Below, one piece after another: positions 17,201 through 25,523 of a stretch of 35,379 nt of DNA. The position numbers and the translations under genes were made by a program. The DNA is from CAZKHG01 sp964552655 (GTDB taxonomy: Bacteria > Bacteroidota > Bacteroidia > Bacteroidales > Tenuifilaceae). The stretch is from assembly GCA_964552655.1 (NCBI GenBank), contig CAZKHG010000036.1:1-35379 (forward strand). Direction: 5' to 3'. How positions within the stretch are numbered: the first letter of the stretch is position 1; each line of letters starts with the position of its first letter. The notes below the pieces were generated by a model. That model did not search any database. It saw nothing but the letters and a program-made list of their open reading frames with translations, and was not told the origin of the DNA.

Positions 17201-20200
17201 TTGAGTTTTGGTTGATGGATCCGTTTGTAGATCCTGATGGAGATGAAGGGCCTATGCAGGCAAAGCAAACAGGCGGAGATCTTTACTTTAACCTGGGTAA
17301 TTTATCGGAGGATATTCTGCGCGATGGTCATCGTTTCCTCGAAAACGGGATGCCTACTTCAAGCGAGATGAAAAATATCGATTCTACAGCCTGGGGGCGA
17401 GTACCCACCATCCAGTCAATTCCAAAAGGATTTGCTGTTGATGCCCAGAAAAGGAAATTTCAGGATGTGGGACTTGACGGGCTAAGATCTGCAGACCTGG
17501 ATAATGACGGGGTAAACGATGAAGCATCATTTTTTGCAGATTTTATTAATCAGATGGCCGCAATTCCAGGTCTTGATCCAAAAATATTTGCTGAAATCGA
17601 AGAAGACCCATCGAACGATAATTACAGGTATTTCCTTTCTTCGTATTACGATGATAATAATGCCGGCATTCTTGACCGGTATAAGAATTATAACAGTATG
17701 GAGGGAAATTCGCCTGCCGATGAGCAGACTAATTCAACCTCAAGCTCAAAGATACCCGATGGCGAGGATGTTAACAGCGATGAGACGATGAGCGAGGATG
17801 AATCGTATTTCCAGTATCGGATTTCCCTTCGCCCACAGGACATGGAGGTTGGACGGAATTACATCACCGATAAGGTTACCCGCAGCAATATCCAGTTTGC
17901 CAATGGCCATAAGTCAAGCATTTCCTGGTATCAGTTTAAAGTTCCAATCAGGGAATACCAAAAAAAGATTGGGCCAATTGAAGATTTTAAATCAATCAGC
18001 TTTGTAAGAATGTTCCTGAGAGATTTTTCCGACACTGTAATCCTTCGGTTTGCAACCCTTCAGCTGATTAAAGGGGAGTGGCGAAAGTATAACCTTGCCC
18101 TGATTGAAGGACAGGAAGGAATGCCTGCCGGCGATCTATCCATTGGTTCTTTTGATATTTCATCCGTAAATATTGAGAAAAATGATAGCAGAACCCCTGT
18201 GAACTATGTGTTACCACCTGGTGTTGAGCGTGAAATTGACCCCAGCCAGCAGCAGTACCGTGAGCAGAATGAACAATCAATGGAGTTGAAAGTGGAAGAT
18301 TTGGCTGATGGCGATGCACGTGCTGCATTTAAAACGGTAAGTCTTGATATCCGCCAGTACCGCAGGATGAAAATGGATATTCATGCCGAGGAGATTCCCG
18401 GGAAACCTCTTAATGATGACGAGGTTTCGTTGTTTGTTCGACTGGGATCCGATCAAGCGAATAACTACTATGAATACGAAATCCCATTGAAACTTACCCC
18501 TCCACGCAGTAACTATAATAACAATAAGGTATCGGATCGGAAAATGGTATGGCCTCGTGAGAATTTTCTCGACATTGACCTGGAGATTTTTCAGGATATC
18601 AAGATGGCCAGGAACGATCAGATGCATAAGGAAGGTTCTAATATTACCTATTCAACAGTTTTTACCAAAACAGTTGGCGATCGCAGGATAAAGGTAACGG
18701 GGAATCCCAGCCTCAGCAACATCCGTGTCCTGATGATTGGTATTAGAAACCCCGGTCGATCTGGGAACCCCGATGATGATGGACTTTCCAAATCCACCAT
18801 TGTATGGGTAAATGAGATGAGGCTATCCAACTTCGACGATAAAGCAGGATGGGCAGCAAACGCGCGCTTATCAGCAAAGCTGGCCGATCTTGGTATGGTA
18901 ACGGTAGCTGGAAGTACCATTAAACCCGGGTTCGGGTCAATTGAGAAAAAAATTAATGAACGTAGCAAGGACGATTTTTACCAGTACGATATTAGCTCAA
19001 CGGTAGAACTTGGGCGGTTTTTCCCAAAAAAATCAGGGATTAAAATTCCACTTTATGTTGGCTATAGCGAAGCCATTTCAAACCCGGAATACAACCCCTT
19101 GGATCCGGACATACCGCTTCGGGTTGCGCTTAAGAATGCGCCAAACAAGCAGGTTAGCGATTCTATAAAAAACATATCGCAGGATTATTCGCGTCGTAAA
19201 ACCATCAATTTTACCAATGTGCAGATTAACAGACCAGAAGCTAAACCGTGGTTGCTATCACTTTCGAATTTCTCTGCAAGCTATTCGTATAGCGAACAAT
19301 TCTCAAGAAATATTAAAATTGATCATCGGGTGCAGCGCAATATCCGTGGCGCATTAACTTACAACTACAACTCGAAAATAAAAAGCATTGTACCTTTCAA
19401 AAAGGTAAACTGGATGAATTCAAAATATCTGCGAATAGTTAAGGATTTCAACTTCAATCCATTCCCTTCACAAATATCATTTAGGACCGACCTCAACAGA
19501 AACTATTTTGAACAGCAACAACGAAATATCACCAACCCGACTATTAACCTTCTGCCCACTTACTCAAAAGATTTTCTTTGGAATAGAATCTATTCGCTAA
19601 ACTGGGATTTAACCCAGGCCCTCAAGTTTGATTTTAACGCCACCAATGTTGCCCGGATTGATGAACCGCTGGGCATTGTCGATCGCAGGCACGACAGGGA
19701 TTCCTATGAGCACTGGAAGGATTCCGTTTGGAATAATATGTTGAACCTGGGCAGGAATACGCAATACAACCACCAGTTTAACCTTACTTATTCATTGCCC
19801 CTGAATAAAATACCTTTCCTCGATTGGACATCGGCAACTGCAAGGTACTCCGGGAATTATAACTGGAAAGCTGGCCCGATTCTGGCGGATACTTCAAAAT
19901 TTGATCCCGGGAATACTATTCAGAACTCTAACTCTATGCAGCTGAACGGGCAAATTAATGTTTTGTCCCTTTTCAATAAGGTGGAGTATTTTAAAAATAT
20001 AAATCAGAAATTCGACCAGATGGCAAGGGGTGGGTCAACCAGGCAGCAGCCTAAAATGAATACTGTGAAGTATGAAGAAAAAGATGTGAACCTGCGGGCA
20101 AACTCCACTAAATCAATTTACCATCGGTTAAAGACCGAGAATGTTACTGTAAAGGTTTATGATGAAAGTGGCAAGGAGATTAAGGTTATCACCGATATTA

Positions 20201-21696
20201 AAAATGACGAACGGGTAACTATAAAAACCGATAAGGATTATAAAAAGGCAAAAGTGGTGGTTGAGGGGAAAGTCCCCGAGAAGGTTAACCCATTAAAGTT
20301 GGTTTATGAGGGTACTCTGCGGGTGTTAATGGGCGTTAAAAATATCTCATTATCCTATGCTGAAACCAATGGTACACTTGTTCCGGGTTATAAACCCGGC
20401 ACCAGATACCTCGGCATGGAAAACTTTGCTGAGTCATCGGCACCTGGTTTTGGGTTTATATCGGGTTGGCAGGATCCGGATTTTCCCTGGCGCGCCATTG
20501 GCAATGGTTGGTTAAGCAAAGACACTTCGCTTAGCAACCCATTTGTTTTTACCCATAATGAAAACCTAACTTTCCGAAGCACGGTTGAACCGCTGCCTGG
20601 TTTCCGGATTGAAATCAGCGCTAACCGATCGTATTCAAGAAATCATAATGAGTACTACCATGCCGATCGGTATGGGAACTTTAGCGCGTTAAGCCCTTTA
20701 ACAACAGGAAATTTCAGCATGACCGTACTCAGCCTTGGATCTGCATTTGAGAAATCGAACGCCAAAAACGATTACTTCTCCAAAGCGTTTGAGGAGTTTA
20801 GAAATTCCCGTGAGGTTATCTCTCAGCGGTTAGGAACCATTCGTGAAAATGGTTCAACCCAGGGCTATCAGCAGGGATCGGGCGATTTTAAAAATGGCTA
20901 TAGCGATCTATCGCAGAATGTTCTTATTCCTGCCTTTCTTGCTTCTTACACGAATTTCACACCCAGAAATGCACCACTTATCGATTTTCCTGCAATTCCA
21001 TTCCCTAACTGGCAGGTAACCTATGAGGGTTTAGCCAAGCTGAAAATGTTCAAAAAGTATTTAAGAACGTTTACAATTACACACGGGTATCGATCGGTAT
21101 ATACAATTGGCAGTTTTACCACAAACCTGGATTATTTATCAGATGATGATGGCTTCAGCTACACCCGAAATGCAGTAAATGATTTTATATCAAAACGGGA
21201 AATTGCCAATGTTTCAATCAGCGAACAGTTTAGCCCATTAATCGGTGTGGATATGAATTGGGTAAATAGCTTAACAACCCGTGTTGAGATCAAATCAAGC
21301 AGAACATTAGCCCTAAGCCTTGCGAACAGCCAGCTTACTGAGACCAAAGGATGGGAGTATATTGTGGGCACTGGATACAGATTTGAGAACTTACCTTTGA
21401 TTTTTGGGAATGAAAAAGGGGAGCAGCGCACCTTGAAAAGCGATCTTCGCTTACGTATGGATTTCTCCTTGAGAAATAATAAAACGGTACTCAGGAAAGT
21501 AGTGGAAAATTCCAGCACTATAACAACCGGCCAGCTGGTTTGGTCAGTTAAAACCTCAGCAGATTATGTGATTAATGAGAAAGTTACCATCAGGGCTTTT
21601 TTTGATCGAACAGTGAATAGCCCGTTGGTTTCAATCCAACTTCCTACAGCAAACACCAACTTTGGATTCAGCATAAGGTTCACGTTGACACAATAA
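14224..21696 (+). CDS. sprA: Type IX secretion outer-membrane translocon SprA
   Basis: This 2490-residue protein is the SprA/Sov family giant beta-barrel that forms the type IX secretion channel in the outer membrane and supports gliding in motile species. Evidence is the length, a signal peptide (RRFFKYFLAGCMVSAIVSF, then VKA), and the opening ATYDFQ-like block here reading NATFDFQSKIQMNVDGKIGEK. The GTVYLDDFEGTTNPIDIRYW signature lies near residues 830-850, followed by long stretches of alternating strands to the C-terminal FSIRFTLTQ. The start is TTG at 14224: an in-frame stop lies at 14191, no ATG or GTG occurs between, and the next ATG (14260) would cut off the front of the signal peptide. 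It follows ruvA by 19 bases. No other por/gld genes are in the window. Confidence 0.95.
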   Translation: MRRFFKYFLAGCMVSAIVSFVKASVNEKDFSNRYYGGGLSSTTEILPEFQEPDTNKLPYPLKPDELFASEKKFQSPLYLPSIANITVTVEYDPKTKQYIIYEKVGNINIRTPRVMSEEEYRSFQFENAMREYWYQRRNGETVGRGSGILQKIQVGGETFDRIFGSNTIEIIPEGNAELQFGISAVKTNNPDLPVDQRKNATFDFQSKIQMNVDGKIGEKMRMNVQYNTEATFDFENNVKVEYTGFEDEIIQKIEAGNVSLPLPGTLITGSQSLFGFKTQLKFGKLMVTSIFSKQNGQTQVIEVKGGAQTKDFELSADEYEANKHFFLSQYFRETYNQTLQNLPIINTGINITKIEVWVTNKQSNFENSRNILAFIDLAETQNNIFASTIFSQQYTEPGTYPFNDRNDLYSQMTSTFEGIRNIADVKTVLSPLEAQNFSGGKDYEKIENARKLNPSEYKLNPKLGYISLNTALNGNEVLAVAFEYSLGGKTYKVGELSTDGITAPKTLILKLLKGTSFTPKLPTWKLMMKNIYAIGAYQVSKEEFMLDVLYHSDATGTTVNYINEGNIANKPLISVLSLDNLNSQNDAMPDGLFDFVEDITIKSATGKIIFPVLEPFGSDLARKIGSPEIAERYVFQELYDSTLTKARQIANKNKFKLAGSYRSVLSSEIYLNATNIPKGSIIVTAGGAKLVEDNDYTVDYNLGSIKITNAALIESGTPIKISLESNSMFSMQTKTLIGSHFNYQFSDKFNLGATVINLNERPFTTKVSFGNEAVSNTMLGLNTSYSTEAPFLTKMVDFLPFIQTKEKSTITLDAEFAQFIPGASRALGKNGTVYLDDFEGTTNPIDIRYWTNWHLSGTPQGQPDLFPEASLNNDRRYGYNRAKLAWYFIDPLFLRESNYTPRNINNSSRSNHWVREIFQSELFPNKQAVQGEPTNIPVLNLAFYPNERGPYNYDVTGTDITGKLLFPQKRWGGIMYPINISNTDFETQNVEYIEFWLMDPFVDPDGDEGPMQAKQTGGDLYFNLGNLSEDILRDGHRFLENGMPTSSEMKNIDSTAWGRVPTIQSIPKGFAVDAQKRKFQDVGLDGLRSADLDNDGVNDEASFFADFINQMAAIPGLDPKIFAEIEEDPSNDNYRYFLSSYYDDNNAGILDRYKNYNSMEGNSPADEQTNSTSSSKIPDGEDVNSDETMSEDESYFQYRISLRPQDMEVGRNYITDKVTRSNIQFANGHKSSISWYQFKVPIREYQKKIGPIEDFKSISFVRMFLRDFSDTVILRFATLQLIKGEWRKYNLALIEGQEGMPAGDLSIGSFDISSVNIEKNDSRTPVNYVLPPGVEREIDPSQQQYREQNEQSMELKVEDLADGDARAAFKTVSLDIRQYRRMKMDIHAEEIPGKPLNDDEVSLFVRLGSDQANNYYEYEIPLKLTPPRSNYNNNKVSDRKMVWPRENFLDIDLEIFQDIKMARNDQMHKEGSNITYSTVFTKTVGDRRIKVTGNPSLSNIRVLMIGIRNPGRSGNPDDDGLSKSTIVWVNEMRLSNFDDKAGWAANARLSAKLADLGMVTVAGSTIKPGFGSIEKKINERSKDDFYQYDISSTVELGRFFPKKSGIKIPLYVGYSEAISNPEYNPLDPDIPLRVALKNAPNKQVSDSIKNISQDYSRRKTINFTNVQINRPEAKPWLLSLSNFSASYSYSEQFSRNIKIDHRVQRNIRGALTYNYNSKIKSIVPFKKVNWMNSKYLRIVKDFNFNPFPSQISFRTDLNRNYFEQQQRNITNPTINLLPTYSKDFLWNRIYSLNWDLTQALKFDFNATNVARIDEPLGIVDRRHDRDSYEHWKDSVWNNMLNLGRNTQYNHQFNLTYSLPLNKIPFLDWTSATARYSGNYNWKAGPILADTSKFDPGNTIQNSNSMQLNGQINVLSLFNKVEYFKNINQKFDQMARGGSTRQQPKMNTVKYEEKDVNLRANSTKSIYHRLKTENVTVKVYDESGKEIKVITDIKNDERVTIKTDKDYKKAKVVVEGKVPEKVNPLKLVYEGTLRVLMGVKNISLSYAETNGTLVPGYKPGTRYLGMENFAESSAPGFGFISGWQDPDFPWRAIGNGWLSKDTSLSNPFVFTHNENLTFRSTVEPLPGFRIEISANRSYSRNHNEYYHADRYGNFSALSPLTTGNFSMTVLSLGSAFEKSNAKNDYFSKAFEEFRNSREVISQRLGTIRENGSTQGYQQGSGDFKNGYSDLSQNVLIPAFLASYTNFTPRNAPLIDFPAIPFPNWQVTYEGLAKLKMFKKYLRTFTITHGYRSVYTIGSFTTNLDYLSDDDGFSYTRNAVNDFISKREIANVSISEQFSPLIGVDMNWVNSLTTRVEIKSSRTLALSLANSQLTETKGWEYIVGTGYRFENLPLIFGNEKGEQRTLKSDLRLRMDFSLRNNKTVLRKVVENSSTITTGQLVWSVKTSADYVINEKVTIRAFFDRTVNSPLVSIQLPTANTNFGFSIRFTLTQ

Positions 21697-21768
21697 TAAT
21701 GCATTTTAAAATCGCCTGGCTTGAGTGAAAATATTTCATTTTCCTACCCGGGGTGTAATAAATTTCTT

Positions 21769-21776
21769 TAATTTTG
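21769..21776 (+). promoter_or_regulatory. -7 promoter element for gcvH
   Basis: TAATTTTG matches TAnnTTTG and ends 40 bases before the gcvH ATG, within the 120-base gap after sprA. No convincing -33 element was seen. It suggests gcvH is expressed apart from sprA. Confidence 0.4.
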
Positions 21777-21816
21777 GGACACAATTTGAAATTCACCTAA
21801 CGAAAAAATTATAATC

Positions 21817-22197
21817 ATGAATGTTCCTGCTAACTTAAAGTACACAAAAGATCACGAGTGGATTAAAGTTGAAGGCAGTAATGCTATTGTTGGTGTTACT
21901 GATTTCGCTCAAAGTCAACTTGGCGATATCGTTTTCATCGAGATTGAAACGGTTGGAGAAACCTTAAAGAAAGAGGAAGTTTTTGGTACAATCGAAGCTG
22001 TAAAAACAGTTTCCGATATGTTTATGCCAGCTGCCGGTGAGGTTCTTGAGGTTAATCCCAAGCTAACCGAATCGCCCGATGTGGTTAACAAAGATCCTTA
22101 TGGGGATGGCTGGATGATCAAAATTAAACTTTCTGATCTTACTCAGCTAAACGAACTCCTTACCCCAGAGCAGTACACACAATTAATCAACGCATAA
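21817..22197 (+). CDS. gcvH: Glycine cleavage system H protein
   Basis: This 126-residue lipoyl carrier shuttles the aminomethyl group between the P, T and L proteins of glycine cleavage. The lipoylated lysine is K63 in GTIEAVKTVSDM. The flanking TKDHEWI (10-16), GVTDFAQSQLGDIVFIE (26-42) and LTESPDVVNKDPYGDGWM complete the family pattern. The length is typical. The other gcv genes are not nearby, which is usual in this phylum. A terminator follows at once. Confidence 0.97.
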   Translation: MNVPANLKYTKDHEWIKVEGSNAIVGVTDFAQSQLGDIVFIEIETVGETLKKEEVFGTIEAVKTVSDMFMPAAGEVLEVNPKLTESPDVVNKDPYGDGWMIKIKLSDLTQLNELLTPEQYTQLINA

Positions 22198-22203
22198 TGA
22201 AAG

Positions 22204-22226
22204 AACCCCGGGAAACCGGGGTTTTT
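22204..22226 (+). terminator. Rho-independent terminator after gcvH
   Basis: AACCCCGG (22204-22211), a GAAA tetraloop and CCGGGGTT (22216-22223) form an 8-base perfect stem ending in a run of five T (22222-22226). It overlaps the stop codon of the convergent glycosyltransferase gene and could also weakly stop transcription from that side. Confidence 0.9.
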
Positions 22227-23421
22227 AATTTGATTCTTTGTAGAGCGATAGCAGGTTATCCCTGTAAACATCAACATTATACTCATTTATTACAAGTTGC
22301 CTTCCTTTTCTGCCCATTTCCTGCCGTAGCGATTCGTCTTTATATAACATAAGTATGGATTCAGCCAAGCTTTTACAATTTCCACTCTCAAATACCAACC
22401 CGCAGCTTCCTCTTTCAACAACATCAACCTGAGGTTTGCAGTTGGAAACTATGATAGGTTTTCCAAAAAGCAGGTACTGAAATACTTTATTGGCCACACC
22501 CGATTCATGCTGCCTGTTTTTAAGGATTGGGGAGAGGCAAATATCACTAATCGAAATATAAGAAGGCAGAAACTTAATATCCGTCCAATTAATATATATG
22601 ATGTGGTCTTTAAGTTTTGGGTCATTTATAAGATGATGAAATTTATCACGCTCATTGCCGTCAATTGGCCCAATAAGTAGAAGGGTGATCCTGGGAATAT
22701 CTTTTTTCAGCAATTCCAACGCTTCAATGCAGGTAAAAATTCCTCTTCGTTCGGAGATTCCGCCAAAATAGAATAAAATAAAGCGGTTTTCCTTTGGTAA
22801 AATATTCTGATCTACAGGGAAAGAGAGAAGCTCACCTATGTCGGGAACGTTAGGGAAAACAACCAGCTGTTTGTTTTGTATATCCGGATATTTTATCAAC
22901 AACTCGTTTGCAAAATCATGGCTGAGGGTGATAATGCTATTCGCATAGCTGAGGTATTTTCCCTCCATGCGCTTCCATTTACCCGGATTAACAATCAGCC
23001 TGTTTGGAAATTTTGTTGCCCATTTATAGCCTAATATTGCTTCCGGGTAGTTTTCATGCAGGTCGAGAATCAGCTTTGTGTTATATTTTTTTGTAACCAA
23101 TCCCGCGGCTCTGGCCATGTATAGATCATGAACATGAAGGATTTCAAGGCCATTCATTTTTATAAACTTTTTAATGTGATAAGCCCAAAACCAATGATAA
23201 ACCGGGAAAATGTTCATTATGGCAAAGAGAACGTCTTTTATTTTCCTCCCGATCGAAATTCTGAATACCTCCTGATTACCCAAATTTTCGTATTTCGGGT
23301 ATTTACCAAAACTAAAACAAAGGATCTTCAACCTATATCCTGCCCTAAGTAAAAGTCGGACCTCATTGTTTACCCTGGGATCGTTGGTGAACTCATTATC
23401 AACCACTATACCAATTACCAT
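22225..23421 (-). CDS. Glycosyltransferase, GT4-like (GT-B fold)
   Basis: This 398-residue protein has the two Rossmann lobes of GT-B enzymes. The N-terminal lobe opens IGIVVDNEFTNDPRVNNEV and contains LHVHDLYMARAAGLV and LILDLHENYPE. The C-terminal lobe contains FILFYFGGISERRGI, LLLIGPIDGNE and HESGVANKVFQYLLFGKP. In the last motif the position often filled by the second Glu of the EX7E pair is Gln (FQY), a variant I believe is seen in other Bacteroidota members. It should transfer a sugar from a nucleotide donor during surface polysaccharide assembly. The start overlaps the end of the flippase gene by seven bases, so the two form one transcript. Donor and acceptor cannot be told. Confidence 0.88.
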   Translation of the reverse strand: MVIGIVVDNEFTNDPRVNNEVRLLLRAGYRLKILCFSFGKYPKYENLGNQEVFRISIGRKIKDVLFAIMNIFPVYHWFWAYHIKKFIKMNGLEILHVHDLYMARAAGLVTKKYNTKLILDLHENYPEAILGYKWATKFPNRLIVNPGKWKRMEGKYLSYANSIITLSHDFANELLIKYPDIQNKQLVVFPNVPDIGELLSFPVDQNILPKENRFILFYFGGISERRGIFTCIEALELLKKDIPRITLLLIGPIDGNERDKFHHLINDPKLKDHIIYINWTDIKFLPSYISISDICLSPILKNRQHESGVANKVFQYLLFGKPIIVSNCKPQVDVVERGSCGLVFESGNCKSLAESILMLYKDESLRQEMGRKGRQLVINEYNVDVYRDNLLSLYKESN

Positions 23422-24884
23422 GGCAGCAATGCTTTAAGTTGAGGTAAATATTTTGCAAAAATCCCTTTAAACTCATTTCGATACAAAACAATAATTCCGG
23501 CAATAGCATAAATTGAAATTATGATAGCCGTTATAAAAGGGTTTATTGCGAATGTATTTTTAAACATTTCCAGGATTGAGGCAGTTACGATAATGGACAA
23601 AGGAAAATAAAGAACTTTTCGATAGTTCCAGTGTATAGAAACCAGCCTGTTCTGAATGAATTGCATGGCCAAAACCTGAATGGTAAATGATATAATAAAG
23701 GATATAATTGCGCCGTAATAGGATAAAATGGGAATAAGCAACCAGTTGAGAATCAGGTTGACTAGTAAAACCAACAGGTTTATGAAAAAGAAGACTTTGG
23801 TTTTTTTCATAAACATCACAGGGAGAGCAAAAATTTGGTACTGTGATCGTAAAATATTTCTTATAAACACAATGGCTATCAACCCTGTAGAGAGCCTAAG
23901 ATCTGTTTCATAAAAAGTTGTAATAAAAACCATCACCGGGATAATTGCCACTACTATGATAGCAATGGACTGAATCAGGAATACATTCGATAAGGATTTT
24001 ATCTCGGCCTCATTTTTCTGGGTTCCATCGTGCATATACCGATAAATTTCGGGCTGGGTGGCATTAGTCAATCCCTGAATGATCAGCTGGATACCGAGGG
24101 CAAATTTCATGGCATTATCATAAATTCCAAGTTGACCAGGAGTGTTAACCAGGAAAAAACGATCGGCAAAAGTTAGCCCCCAGCTGATCAGCTCGTACTG
24201 TAAAAGTGGCATGGTGAACGAAAGAACCTCCCTGTTAATCAGTTTATCAAAATGGATTCCTGTTTTTCGATATGTAATGGCAAGAATTGTAATGGCAACA
24301 ATGCCTCCGCCAATTGCTGTTCCATAAACATAACCAATAAAGGACATCTCAAAAAAGAATATCCCGATGATTTGAAACAACGAGCGGATTACACCAAAAG
24401 CTACATTTACAACCACAAATGTTGTAACCTTTTTTTCGTTCCTGTATAAGGAGATTGCAGTAGTAATAATTGCCCGGTTGATACCGGTAATAACCAGTGC
24501 GTACCCGTAACGCCCAAAATCAGCCAGAGCGCCATCAGTAAAAAGGTTACCAATAAATGGGCTAACTGCCAAACAAACACCCATTAGCATCAGCCCCCTT
24601 AAGAGGATCCCCCCAAAAATGGTAGAGACCAATTTACCATAACCGCTCTGGGTGTCCTTATAATCATAATAAAACCGGGAAATCCCGCTTCCCATGCTGA
24701 ACATGGATAAAATAAAAACAAATGTTATGATGGATTCAGTGATGGCCAGGTGCCCAAAGTCAATTGAAGTTAACCGGTTTTCCCCTTCAATGATTGGATA
24801 TACGATGAGCTGTAGAAGGTTTGGGAAAGCGGCTACAAGGGTGTATATAACCGATAGCTTTAAATACTCCTTATAATTAATCAT
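23415..24884 (-). CDS. Polysaccharide flippase (Wzx/MVF-like)
   Basis: This 489-residue inner-membrane protein has about 12-14 hydrophobic segments and few charges. Features typical of polysaccharide exporters are an early positively charged loop (GISRFYYDYKDT), a long run of helices through the middle (GYVYGTAIGGGIVAITILA) and a helical C-terminus (LEMFKNTFAINPFITAIIIS). Such proteins move lipid-linked sugar units to the outer leaflet. It is co-transcribed with the overlapping glycosyltransferase. No polymerase (Wzy) or chain-length regulator is adjacent, so this is not a complete O-antigen or capsule locus. Confidence 0.85.
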   Translation of the reverse strand: MINYKEYLKLSVIYTLVAAFPNLLQLIVYPIIEGENRLTSIDFGHLAITESIITFVFILSMFSMGSGISRFYYDYKDTQSGYGKLVSTIFGGILLRGLMLMGVCLAVSPFIGNLFTDGALADFGRYGYALVITGINRAIITTAISLYRNEKKVTTFVVVNVAFGVIRSLFQIIGIFFFEMSFIGYVYGTAIGGGIVAITILAITYRKTGIHFDKLINREVLSFTMPLLQYELISWGLTFADRFFLVNTPGQLGIYDNAMKFALGIQLIIQGLTNATQPEIYRYMHDGTQKNEAEIKSLSNVFLIQSIAIIVVAIIPVMVFITTFYETDLRLSTGLIAIVFIRNILRSQYQIFALPVMFMKKTKVFFFINLLVLLVNLILNWLLIPILSYYGAIISFIISFTIQVLAMQFIQNRLVSIHWNYRKVLYFPLSIIVTASILEMFKNTFAINPFITAIIISIYAIAGIIVLYRNEFKGIFAKYLPQLKALLPW

Positions 24885-24902
24885 CTGATGAGTCTAAAAT
24901 GA

Positions 24903-24910
24903 CAAAGGTA
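24903..24910 (-). promoter_or_regulatory. -7 promoter element for flippase and glycosyltransferase
   Basis: The minus strand reads TACCTTTG, an exact TAnnTTTG match, 18 bases before the flippase ATG. It lies back to back with the rightward element at 24962-24969. Confidence 0.45.
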
Positions 24911-24961
24911 TAAAATATTAAATCTTAACTTTATGGCGATATTCGAATTTAGGCATAATAC

Positions 24962-24969
24962 TATCTTTG
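24962..24969 (+). promoter_or_regulatory. -7 promoter element for the methyltransferase gene
   Basis: TATCTTTG matches TAnnTTTG and ends 21 bases before the ATG at 24991. The -33 region is not clear. Confidence 0.45.
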
Positions 24970-24990
24970 TAGCAGATAACAGAATTATAT

Positions 24991-25512
24991 ATGTCCACAA
25001 ATCATAACTTAAGAAGATATAAAATCACGCTGGGTTTCCTCCAGAAACATTTACCCAAAGGCTCATCAATCCTCGATTTAGGAACACAAAATCAATTCTC
25101 AGAAATCATGAGGAATGCCGGGTACATTGTTAATAATACCAAGGGAGAAGATCTTGATCTGGACTTATCAAATGTAATCAATACCCCTAGGGTTGATGTG
25201 GTAACCGCATTTGAAATTTTTGAGCATTTGGTTTCGCCTTTCCCCTTATTAAAGAACCTGCCATCCGATAAGCTAATTGCCACAATACCCCTGCGGCTTT
25301 GGTTTGCATCTGCATATAAGAGCAAAACCGACCACTGGGACAGGCATTTCCACGAATTCGAGGATTGGCAGTTTGACTGGTTGCTCGATAAAGCCGGATG
25401 GAAGATAGTTGATCGTGAAAAGTGGACTTCTCCAACAAATCTGCTGGGTATTAGACCCTTACTTAGAAGATTTACTCCCCGTTTCTATGCAGTATATGCA
25501 GTAAGAAAGTAA
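24991..25512 (+). CDS. Class I SAM-dependent methyltransferase-like protein
   Basis: This 173-residue protein has the outline of a small class I methyltransferase. Motif I appears as GSSILDLGTQNQFS (about 29-42) in place of the usual glycine-rich LDxGxGxG, so the SAM loop is atypical. An acidic strand (KGEDLDLDLS) and DVVTAFEIFEHL (motif IV-like, with the FEHL often seen in this group) follow. The end, HEFEDWQFDWLLDKAGW, resembles methyltransferases found in polysaccharide loci. It is divergent from the flippase/glycosyltransferase pair, which supports a role in modifying a sugar or lipid carrier, but that is inference. The length is complete for a minimal fold. Confidence 0.75.
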   Translation: MSTNHNLRRYKITLGFLQKHLPKGSSILDLGTQNQFSEIMRNAGYIVNNTKGEDLDLDLSNVINTPRVDVVTAFEIFEHLVSPFPLLKNLPSDKLIATIPLRLWFASAYKSKTDHWDRHFHEFEDWQFDWLLDKAGWKIVDREKWTSPTNLLGIRPLLRRFTPRFYAVYAVRK

Positions 25513-25523
25513 CAACTTGTCTT

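Noticed and set aside
22480..22530. Missing second Glu in the glycosyltransferase EX7E motif (FQY instead of FEY) as a sign of an inactive enzyme.
   Set aside because: The FQY form appears familiar from other Bacteroidota GT4-like proteins and the rest of the fold is intact.
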